Source: Pontederia crassipes | Taxonomy: Eukaryota; Streptophyta; Magnoliopsida; Commelinales; Pontederiaceae | Length of the DNA stretch: 64,000 nucleotides | Direction of reading: 5' to 3' | NCBI GenBank assembly: GCA_030549335.1 | Contig: CM060183.1 | Span: forward strand, 24,192,552 to 24,256,551 | Shown here: one piece after another, positions 13,494-23,200 of the stretch | Position numbering within the stretch: position 1 is the first letter of the stretch | Layout of the letters: every line of letters begins with the position of its first letter | The notes under the pieces: generated by a model | What the model saw: only the letters and a program-made list of their open reading frames with translations | Told to the model about the DNA's origin: nothing | The model's database searches: none | Made by a program: the position numbers and the translations under genes

Positions 13494-13636
13494 AAGAGGG
13501 TTGTGTTAGGCCCCGACAGCCAGCGTAATACCCTGTCGAATCCCATGAATATGGATCAACGAATATACGGAATGGCGTCGTATGATCCATGTAGCCGACC
13601 CCACCTAGTGGGATAAGATTTTGTTGTTGTTGTTGT
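13494..13636 (+). mobile_element. SINE with a LINE-shared 3' tail (Au-SINE-like), in the 5'UTR intron
   Basis: The 143-bp insert is bounded by an exact 9-bp target-site duplication, TGTCGGCTC (13485-13493 and 13637-13645). Its 3' half (GAATGGCGTCGTATGATCC ... GTGGGATAAG) and its (TTG)n tail match the 3' ends of the LINEs at 24073-24267 and 60725-61306. Its first roughly 75 bases (GTTAGGCCCCGACAGCC ... GAATATACG) do not match the LINE. A foreign head joined to a LINE tail is the signature of a SINE mobilised by that LINE. The tRNA-like A and B boxes are not evident, so the copy is probably 5'-truncated. The Au family name is from memory of the consensus and is tentative. Confidence 0.65.
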
Positions 13637-14546
13637 TGTCGGCTCCTTTTTGTGAGACAATACTGATGTGAACTAGTGTTTATCAAATTCACCAGGGAAT
13701 GACTCAGAATGACTCTGCCTTTAGCATATTTCTATGGAATTGTTTTCTTGTCTGAAATAAGATTTTTCTGGTTGAAAAAAGTATTTCACTTAATAGATCT
13801 GTAGCATGATATGCACATTGTTCAATAAGTGAGCTTGGCTCATTTATCCATGCTTGTGGTTTTAAACTCTGAATGTCTTGTTTCTCTGCTCCGGTTTATT
13901 TTAATGATACTGGTTGCTACATGCAATGATACAAACATAGGCTACTGAGCTCCCAAATGATCCTGATTAGAAGCATGTGATACTTAAGAATATCCTACTT
14001 TGTTTCATTAATAAGGGTCCCCTTATTACAAGTTCTTGGCTTGATACCACAATTAGTACTGTCTTATGAGTACATCATGCTTTCGCTAATCCTCACTAAA
14101 TCATTGTACCCTTAAAATGGCAGAAGAAGGAAAATATGAAAGCAAAAGAGATAACATGTCATGTTAGCTCTAGATCATGGATATTGTCCTCTGCTGGACT
14201 CTTGGTGGATGTTTCAAATCATGCATTTTCTTGGGATTTTTATCCATGGACTATGCTTTATATGGACTATTTTCATCAAAGACATTTAGAAAGTGTTTAA
14301 AGTATTGAAGTTAATTTTCAACGATGCCCAAAGTCTGAATAATGTTTATTCCTGACCCGTGTCTACCAAAAATGAAGCAAACAATGTTGCATGTTAGTAT
14401 GTAACATCTACCTGTTACTTGAAAGATTTTACAAATTTAGACAGACAAATACCTTATCCTCTTTTGTTTGCTGTCGTTATTTTGTTTCATATGTACCTAA
14501 ATAAAATACATGTTATTTGGCACGCAGATAAAATATTATCCTCTCG

Positions 14547-15683
14547 ATGTCTGACAAGATTGAGAAAACAAAGGATGGATCTTCCAGCGACACCAATGAG
14601 TCTCCATTATCATCAAAATCTGGTGGGTACTGGAATGATATTCTAGTCAGCTTCATGCAGCATGCATCAACATATGGTGTAGCTGCTGGATACTGCATAG
14701 CAGCTTCCCTCCTTTCTATAATCAACAAATGGGCTGTCATGAAATTTCCATACCCTGGTGCGTTGACTGCCTTGCAGTATCTAACTAGTGCATTCGGAGT
14801 GATGTTATGTGGGTGGCTAAAGATTGTGGAGCATGATCCCCTCACACTTAAGACAATGTGGAAGTTCTTACCAGCAGCATTCATGTTTTACCTCTCCATC
14901 TTCACAAACAGTGAACTCCTCCTCCACGCAAATGTTGATACGTTCATCGTGTTTCGATCTGCTGTTCCATTATTTGTAGCTGTTGGTGAAACACTCTACC
15001 TTAACCAGCCATGGCCTTCTCTTAAGACATGGGCATCCCTAGGAACTATATTTGGAGGCAGTGTGCTATATGTTCTCACAGATTACCAATTCACTGTGAC
15101 AGCTTACAGTTGGGCCGTGGCTTATCTTGTGAGTATGTCGGTCGACTTTGTGTACATCAAGCACGTCGTGATGACCATAGGGCTCAACACTTGGGGCTTG
15201 GTTCTGTACAACAATCTGGAGGCTCTGATGCTCTTCCCTCTAGAACTGCTTATAATGGGAGAGCTGAAAAAGATGAAGCATGACATCTCTGAAGAGTACC
15301 ACTGGTACTCTTTCAGTGTGATTCTGCCAGTCTCTCTCTCATGCTTATTTGGTTTAGCCATCTCGTTCTTTGGGTTCTCTTGCAGAAGAGCAATATCAGC
15401 TACCGGTTTTACAGTGCTTGGTATTGTGAACAAACTACTTACTGTGGTGATAAATTTGGTGATCTGGGACAAGCATTCCACCTTTGTCGGAACAATGGGA
15501 CTGTTGATCTGCATGTCTGGAGGGATTCTCTACCAGCAGTCCACCACCAAGCCTAAGGCAACAACAGCAAACCAAACCAAGACTCAGAGCAGTGATGAGG
15601 AACAGCAGCAGTTACTGGAAATGCAGACTAGTACTGGGACCGATTCAACCTCACAGAATGTTGCTCGAGATGATAAAAAATAA
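14547..15683 (+). CDS. GONST3: GONST3-like Golgi nucleotide-sugar (GDP-mannose-type) transporter
   Basis: An intact single-exon CDS of 378 residues. It is a member of the drug/metabolite transporter superfamily (NST/TPT clade) and most resembles Arabidopsis GONST3 through nearly identical blocks: YPGALTALQY, ANVDTFIVFRSAVP, TDYQFT, LVLYNNLEA, SCRRAISATGFTVLG. The G-x-x-N-K nucleotide-binding motif is GIVNK at residues 292-296. About ten hydrophobic membrane segments lie between residues 40 and 335. The N-terminal ~30 and C-terminal ~45 residues are polar, Ser/Gln/Glu-rich and probably cytosolic. The family exchanges GDP-sugars for GMP across the Golgi membrane; GONST3 substrate specificity (GDP-mannose or a related GDP-sugar) is inferred from homology. 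The ATG at 14547 lies 20 bases after the intron acceptor at 14527 and gives the expected length. The gene has no obvious partner among its neighbours. Confidence 0.95.
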   Translation: MSDKIEKTKDGSSSDTNESPLSSKSGGYWNDILVSFMQHASTYGVAAGYCIAASLLSIINKWAVMKFPYPGALTALQYLTSAFGVMLCGWLKIVEHDPLTLKTMWKFLPAAFMFYLSIFTNSELLLHANVDTFIVFRSAVPLFVAVGETLYLNQPWPSLKTWASLGTIFGGSVLYVLTDYQFTVTAYSWAVAYLVSMSVDFVYIKHVVMTIGLNTWGLVLYNNLEALMLFPLELLIMGELKKMKHDISEEYHWYSFSVILPVSLSCLFGLAISFFGFSCRRAISATGFTVLGIVNKLLTVVINLVIWDKHSTFVGTMGLLICMSGGILYQQSTTKPKATTANQTKTQSSDEEQQQLLEMQTSTGTDSTSQNVARDDKK

Positions 15684-17340
15684 ATTCAGGAAAGCAGGAG
15701 CTCCTATGAGATTTATTCTGTTTGATTATATATATTTGAACGACAGTATTATTTTTCCTCCATCGAGGAGCACGAGATGGAGAAAATTATTCAGGATGTA
15801 TCACGCTTCTTCTTCCTACTGTCACTTATAGACGGAGGATACGGCACCTAAACCTGCAAGTTGTTTAATGACTCAGCAATTCAGCATCCTGTAAGCTAAA
15901 AAGATATATAAGTTCTTATTACATCCATTGGTTTCTTCATTTGTTATTGTCAACCGCAAAACTTGTTTGAACTTGATCAACAATTCCTTTCAAATTTTGT
16001 GGGCTATAAACATCACAAAAAGTACGAAGAAAAAGGACAGTCGAACCTTTTTTATGCCCATCGCCATCATTTAGTCCAATGTTTGGTACTTTATCACAAT
16101 CATCCAACCTAACTAATGGGAAAATTCGAGAACTAAGAGTAGAAAATCGTAAAGAAATCATAAAAAAATTAGAGGAGACATGCAAAATTTGTCCTGCAAT
16201 GGAGGTTTCACTATATCATTTGATTACAGTCGTCACACACAGATTACATCTGAAAATAAATTATGTTGTAAATATCACCTTTGTTCTTTGTAAGAAGGAA
16301 CCAAATTCATAGTTTATCAATTTTGTTCCAATCTTCAAAACTAGTTCTTCCAGCCATGCTCACTGATACCTAAATCTAGCAACAAGTAAACTAAATCTGC
16401 CTTGAAGGATCCAAATGTTTTTGTGGGAGTTAAGACATCTAACATATGAGCCAACATTCATTAATATATATACCAAAAATCTCAGTTTGGAAGTGAAATT
16501 TTCATCAAACTTTGTGTTGTGATCAAGGTCTCAATTTGGAAGTGAGGAGAATCTGGATAATTTGTCATAATCAGACTTCAACTGCGCAAGATTGAACACC
16601 AAAGAGATGTAACATAAAGAAGCAAAATTGCATAATTCTTCTAAAGTTAGAGGATATTGAGAAGATCATGGTAGTGCATGCTTGAGTCACATAAAGTTTG
16701 GGAATACAAAATAAAAAAATAATATTGAAAGGATTTATTTCAAAGTTTAGTTTTTGAAAGTATTTTCTGTGTTTATTTCTTTTCTCATTTTTCAAAAAGA
16801 TGGAGACAAAAACATCCATGCGATTTTTAAATTCGAAAGAACCAAGTCGGATGGAGCCCTACAAGTGAAGAATATATTTTGAATATCTTTTTTTATCCAT
16901 TAAAATTAGTGCAGGTTTAATTCGATATCCACAAGGGAAAAGAAAATATTTTCTTCACCAATTTTTTTTATGTAAAGCCTCTGAAAACACACACTACTAC
17001 GTGACAGAAAATACTTTTGGAAATGCTACGGGATATATATTATATATCATCTACTTTGATTTTCAAGTAATATTGGTAACTGATAAATATAAAATAGCTT
17101 GTGAAAAAATAAAATAAAATAACATAAAAGTATACTTTCTATTAATATGAAAGCCGTGAAACAATAATGCCGTAGAGAGTCAAATGACTAATCCTTACAA
17201 GGTCATTTAATTACCACTATTACAATTCTTTTCAACTTAGCAATGACAGACCAGTAAAGACTATTCCATATGCAAAGCAACGTCACTTCAGAATATCATT
17301 AATTAGTCGCATAAATACTCCCCCATGTAAGCCATAAAAT
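15684..17340. other. 3' flank and AT-rich spacer
   Basis: The first ~200 bases probably contain the 3'UTR of the transporter gene. The rest is AT-rich with several short frames of no recognisable family; nothing else was identified. Confidence 0.5.
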
Positions 17341-17344
17341 TCAA

Positions 17345-17585
17345 GTACCAACGAAAGTCGGGGTGAAGTGAATAATAACTCCTCATCACTTAAGCAAATA
17401 TTTCGAGTTCGAGTATTTGTGGATGTAAAAAATTTCTGCTGAGAACCTCACTTGTCATAGTCAGGCATATTGTCCGGGGCGACATTAAAAACGGGCTCGA
17501 CGATAAGTCGAAACTTCAATCCGTGACTAGTGCGTATAACATTTTAGCGCCAACTGAGTTGCACGATCAGCGTCTCCCAAACACT
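17345..17585 (-). mobile_element. Candidate tRNA-related SINE
   Basis: On the minus strand the segment opens with a pol III A-box-like word, GCAACTCAGTTGGCGC (about 17545-17560). About 45 bases on it has a B-box-like GTTTCGACTT. It continues with GTGAGGTTCTCAGCAGA and TTTTTTACATCC, the layout of a plant tRNA-derived SINE body. Flanking duplications were not resolved, so the limits are approximate. It could also be a fragment of a larger repeat. Confidence 0.45.
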
Positions 17586-17589
17586 AGGT

Positions 17590-18100
17590 GGCAACAAAAA
17601 AAATTCAACATGTAAAATATAATAAAAAGATTCGAAGATCGAATATACCATGAAATCATACTTGACATAATTAATTACCATAAATTCAATCAAGAAAAAT
17701 AATGGGAATACTATCAAAGTTTCTCATTGTGGTTGGCCAGATTATTCACGGCTTTGGAAATTTAATCATCTTTAATCTTTAACATTCATGTGCATGGGTT
17801 CATCTTTTCTTGGTCATTCTTTAACATTTCATATTTTGCTTCATTCAAAGGTACTTCTCAACATTTTATTTAACAAAAAGTTCTTCACTTTACTTAAAAT
17901 ATTGTAATACCCCAACCCAATTAAAATATTATTCGCTTTAAGATTCGCACAAATTTAAAACACATTTTAATAAGTATAAAATAGGTAAAAGAAGATGTCA
18001 CATAAGTGCAGTGAAATTATCTTTTCCCTTTGATTTTGAGGTCCATCACAAACCACGATAATAGTTTCTTCGAGAATTATATATATAATGGTTTCTTATA
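17590..18100. other. AT-rich spacer
   Basis: Nothing beyond low-complexity AT-rich sequence was identified. Confidence 0.5.
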
Positions 18101-18105
18101 GAGAA

Positions 18106-19516
18106 GGACTTAATGGCTGTGCCACGTTGACATAACGTAGCATCATACTACGCTTCACATCGGACCATGGGATCGAGAATGGACGGATGTGGATATTAAT
18201 GCGTGTGAACCGTATATCGGGTTAGCTGAACCGGTGTCCACAACGCTCACATGGCCGGCCAAAAAATTGATCTAGGGGTCAGAGGTAAAAAAAAAATTAC
18301 GCGGACGCAGCTGTCATTCGCCTGATAGCAGCCGTCGAGAGCAAAAGTGGCGACTCTGCTTGGTTGGACTCCCCGATCGCGAGGACGAGACGTCGGCGCC
18401 AACTAAGACAAATTATTTAGCATGTTTAAACCCAGTAATTATGACAAGGTAATCATCCAAAGAACAACGAATGTTACAAAGGGCATGCGAGAACTGAGAG
18501 ACAACAATATAAGGGCATGAGAACAACAGTAGCATTGAGAATGCCAAGCATGGCCTTTCTTCAGGGATTGTAGATTATAAGTCACAAGCCTCTTAAATTA
18601 AAGATTAGCAAGGAATTTGAGAACAACATAGCGCGACAAAGAGATTTCACAAGATGAGAAGGGCACAAATTAAATTAATCACTCACCGATGTCCAATTCT
18701 GATCACCTGGCAAATAAAAGAAGAACAAGTTAAGGCGGAGGTGACTATCGTGAAAAAGGTCAAAGAAACTAGGGCACATTGATAGGAGATCGATCGATCG
18801 GAGAGCAAAACATGACGACAACAGCGACGATTACGACCAGGAACAATAGAATACAGACATGTTGTGTGTGAAGGATCTACATTAAGTATATTTTCCTTCC
18901 CCCACAACTTCCAAAGTATATTTTCAGGTCATCGAGAAAAGGCAGAGGCTTACCTCTCGCTTCGTCTCCTCAGCTTCCGGCGTCGGTCTCCTCGCGATCG
19001 GGGAAGAAGCCGAGTTGGCGCCGGCGTCCCGTCCTCACGATCGTAGAGCCCAAACAAACAGAGTCGCCGCTTTTGCTCTCGACGGCTGCTGTCGAGCAAA
19101 TGACAGCTGCGTTCGCGTAGGGCAAATTTTCAGGTCATCGAGAAAAGGCAGACGGCTTACCGGTCGCTTCGTCCCCTCAGCTTCCGGCGTCGGTCTCTTC
19201 GTGATCGGGGAAGAAGCCGAGTTGGCGCCGGCGTCTCGTCCTCGCGATCGGGGAGCCCAACCAAGCAGAGTCGCCGCTTTTGCTCTCGACGACTGCTATC
19301 GAGCGAATGACAGCTGCGTCCGCATAAATTTTTTTACCTCTGACCCCTAGATCAATTTTTTGGCCGGCCGTGTGAGCGTTGTGGACACCGGTTCAGCTAA
19401 CCCCATATACGATTCACACACATTTCTATCCACATCCGTCCATTCTCGATTCCATGGTCCGATGTGGAGCGTAGCATGGTGCTACCTTATGTCAATATAG
19501 CACAGCCATTAAGTCC
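18106..19516. mobile_element. Non-autonomous long-TIR DNA element (1,411 bp)
   Basis: The two ends are inverted copies starting GGACTTAATGGCTGTG. The left arm (18106-18403) and right arm (about 19222-19516) stay similar for roughly 295 bases, through blocks such as GGTCAGAGGTAAAAAA, GCAAAAG(T/C)GGCGACTCTG and GATCGCGAGGACGAGACG. The element is flanked by GAGAA on both sides (18101-18105, 19517-19521), a possible 5-bp target duplication. The interior (18404-19221) encodes no transposase; it has one extra copy of the inner right arm. Long GC-rich TIRs suggest a Mutator-like or fold-back element, but a 9-bp MULE duplication is not seen, so the superfamily stays open. Confidence 0.75.
18921..19330. 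repeat. Direct duplication, 206-bp period, inside the long-TIR element
   Basis: The block beginning TTTTCAGGTCATCGAGAAAA at 18921 is repeated from 19127 with only a few changes, through GCGATCGGGGAAGAAGCCGAG and on to GACAGCTGCG. The unit overlaps the inner part of the right TIR, so that arm is present about 1.5 times. Confidence 0.9.
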
Positions 19517-19521
19517 GAGAA

Positions 19522-20266
19522 GATTATGTTGCATTCTTTTAAAATATATGGGAAAGGTTGACATGATTGATGTTATACATGTTTTCCTTTCCATAAAGCT
19601 ATGTCCCTATTATTATGGGACTTTCTTCCTTGGTTATAGTTAATCTTATATTGACAATCTGTACATAATGATCATTCTTTCATCTTTTATTTAATTATTT
19701 CTAAATCACATCATACACAACAAATTTTTTTTTGTAGTTTTCAAAGGTCATATAGGAATAAGGTAATTCAAATCAGAATGAACGCATTCAACGTTGCTAA
19801 AGAAGGAAGAGAGAAATGAAATGAAAAGAAGGAAGAGTGACTAATGATTATATTTATATATTTTATATTGTAATTATATCTAATTCAACGTTGCTAAACT
19901 CTTTGAACGTGTGTTTTCGCTCAATTTTGATTGTTTTGAATACATTCGTATACGGAACTACTTGTAAATAATTAGATATGAGTCGACAAAATCATTCAAA
20001 TATAAATGATCGCATTAAACTCTTAGAACGTACAAACATTAGTAAAATAATAAAAAAAATTAGGCCTCGTAAAAAAATCATTAGTAATATCCGAACAAAA
20101 TATAAATAATTTATTTTTTTTAAAGATCACCTTTCTTTCTTAAAAAGAAAAAAGAACCATTTTAATATTTTATCTCGGGCCGGATCCGCCTTCCTCCACA
20201 CCCAGGACTCGCACTTATTTGCCTTCTTCTCTTCCTGGGTTTCGCTTCGCCAAATCCACCGGAAGG
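19522..20266 (+). promoter_or_regulatory. Upstream region of the kelch gene with TATA box
   Basis: AT-rich sequence containing TATAAATA at 20101-20108, about 165 bases before the chosen ATG at 20267. That fits a transcription start near 20135 and a short leader. No other element was recognised. Confidence 0.4.
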
Positions 20267-23200
20267 ATGTGGTGGGAGGTCGTGCACGCAAATGCGAGAT
20301 CGACGGCGGCGCCGGGTGAAGGGACCGGTGGGGAGTGGGGTCCAGGAGTACGGTGGGGCCACACATGCAACGCTGTGGACGGCGGCAGGTTCATCTACGT
20401 CTTCGGCGGCTACGGCGGCGACAAACGCCAAACAAACGATGTCCATGTCTTCGACGCCGGTGAGCGCGCCGAATCATTTGTCGATCATGTTGGTCATCTG
20501 AGCAAGATAAAAAAAAATGAGATTTTGATTGAAGTTGGTATTGATAGAAGAGAAGAGCAAAGTTGGAAAAATCTTACGATGAGTCTTAGCACATTGTAAT
20601 TTCTGTAAAGGACGATATTTTTTCGCAGAAATCAACAGTCAAAGTGTTGCTATTTAATTACATACTATAGAACACACCAGCAACAACAGCAAAGGTGAAA
20701 AAATAGGATCTTTTAAGATGCATATATGATTGCTTCGTGGTACATTTAAATGGACTCTAATACTTGATGGCATGAAGTACTCATGTTTTTTTCTTTACTT
20801 CCAATCATTGCCATTTTCCTATTTTGTTATATCATAAGATGTTGTTATTATTATTATTTTTTTTTTTTGACATCGTTTGCTTGTCCCTTTATGGTTGAAG
20901 ATTGAGCATTTTCTTCATCTTTGCCGTTTCAGTTAAACAGAGATGGAGTAAACCCATGTTCAAAGGCATTCCTCCTCCTCCGAGGGATAGCCATAGCTGC
21001 ACCACTGTTGGCGATAAGCTCTTTGTCTTTGGGGGAACGGATGGAAAGCAACCTCTCAAGGACCTGTACATTCTTGACACTTGTATGCTAACACTTCTCT
21101 TTTCTATCATTTCTGATGACAATATGCTTATTCATATATATTTTATTGTTCAAATGAAACTGAGATCTTTGTAATCATTTTCTTTTCACATCTCAAATTT
21201 CTATTCAACTTTATATAATTAACTACTTACTGCGTATCTAAGGAACCAAATCTCATGCATATCATAAGTTGTTCTGTAAAACCCTTTCGGTTTTTGCCAT
21301 AATTTCCTTGATGCAACACATCAAAGTAGTACTTCTTTTCTGAAATTTATATAGGGCAGCTCCTCAATTCCTCTATGCAAGTTGTTGTTAGCTTTCTGCA
21401 AGACTTTAATTGCCTCAAGAATGCATTAACAGTTCAGCTTCAATGGTACAACAATTACCAGTTCATAATGATTTTGTATATGATTTGCTCAATGATTAAT
21501 AATACTTATATGGCATGTAGCATCCAAGACATGGATGATGCCAGATTTGTCTAGCAATGGTCCAGATGCACGCGAGGGACATACTTCTGTGCTAGCTGGC
21601 AAGCAGCTTTTTATCTTTGGGGGTTGTGGAAAATCTGAGAATGATGAGGAAAAATACTTTAATGATCTCTATATACTGGACACAGGTAATATTTTTCTCT
21701 CTTATTCAGACCTCGGTCTGTCATATTGTAATCGTTCATTACTCAAATGAACTAACTAGCTTTTTGCATGTCCTTGAATGTAGTAGGTGTTAAATTTCCT
21801 TTACTAACACTAGATTAAGTTAAATATAGCATATATTCTTTAAAAAATATTAAATTAAATATGATAAATGCAAATGTTACTTTGGTTAACCTTATACAGA
21901 TTGATGATTAGAAGACTCCTAATATGCTTGTCTCCTTCCAAAAGCAGAAGGAAAAGTTAGCATACAGTCAAATAGCTTCACTTGATGCATAGATGCAAAA
22001 TAAGAAATAAGGTTTGCTTGTATAAAACTAAACCTTGAGTCAAGTTTAATTAATGAACCAAAGATCCTCATTAAGTAGCAATGTGAAGGATTTTATATCT
22101 CTTATATTGTTGATTGACGATACTTTTAGAAGTTTCTTTCATTTGCTGAAGGAATGCCTATTTTCTAAGCTACGAAAGCAAAAAGTAACAAAAGCTACAG
22201 CGAAGACTGGTTCTTTTTTAGCTCTGATTCAGACACATCTAGTGGCCACCACTTGTTATAATTTTCTAACTTCAAACATTTAAGACTTATTCTTCTCATC
22301 AACGAGTGGTATTTTGAGTGTCACTCCTAGATATCTGCTTAATGCCAATAGTTATAACTATCATAAGTGATATGGTTTTCTTATTCTACTGCAGAGAACT
22401 TGACATGGGAATGTGCTTTAACCTCGGGCACACCACCTTCTGCCCGTCATAGTCATAGCTGCTCATTGTGGAAGAATAAAATTGTTATCATTGGTGGTGA
22501 GGATTCATCAGATTGCTATTTATCTGATGTCCATGTATTGGACGCAGGTATGTTATTTTATGCACAGCAGAATCAATGGAACCTAAAATTAATATTTCCT
22601 GAAGGTATAAAGGTTGGCTCCTTTTTGTTCTACATTGTATCACTAAGGAAATTAATTTATGATCAAGAGGTTTATGATTTCATGTCTGATACATTATATG
22701 TTTAAGCCAAAATGCTGATCTAGATTAATTTTCTCAGTGACTAGCAAAAACAAATCTTATGCACAGCAACATTCATGATGCTTTCCATCTAACTCACTAC
22801 CGTCCTAATTGTTGGGTTTTTTATCCTGGATGTTGTGAAGGAAACCTCAACCTGTGTGATGTAATTTGTTATATTGGCACGAACAATTTCTTTGTGATTA
22901 AGTTTGCCTTTTAACAGAAACTCTTGTATGGGAGCGGATGAAGACTTCAGGAGAAATCCTTCTACCACGTGCAGGACACACTACTGTGACACTTGGAAGT
23001 AGCTTATTTGTATTTGGGGGTTTTACAGATTCTAGAAAACTTTATGACGATCTTCATGTCCTAGACATGGGTAAGTTACAAAGGCGCACATACCTCTTGT
23101 TGATTCAAACATGATAAAGATAGCCTATGAGTTCTGATCATCTTATAGAAATTTGACACCCTTTGATTTGTGTCAAAGAAGCTAAGCTTTTTTTTCATTT

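Noticed and set aside
14513-14884. Long minus-strand open frame opposite the GONST3-like CDS
   Set aside because: It is the antisense shadow of an intact conserved CDS and has no family resemblance.
16990-17020. CACTACTACG as a CACTA 5' terminus
   Set aside because: It does not continue as CACTACAAGAAAA, has no adjacent subterminal array, and is in the wrong context for the end at 7401.
18683-19350. Open frames in the long-TIR element
   Set aside because: They follow the CG-rich direct duplication and inverted arms, are mutually repetitive, and show no transposase motif.
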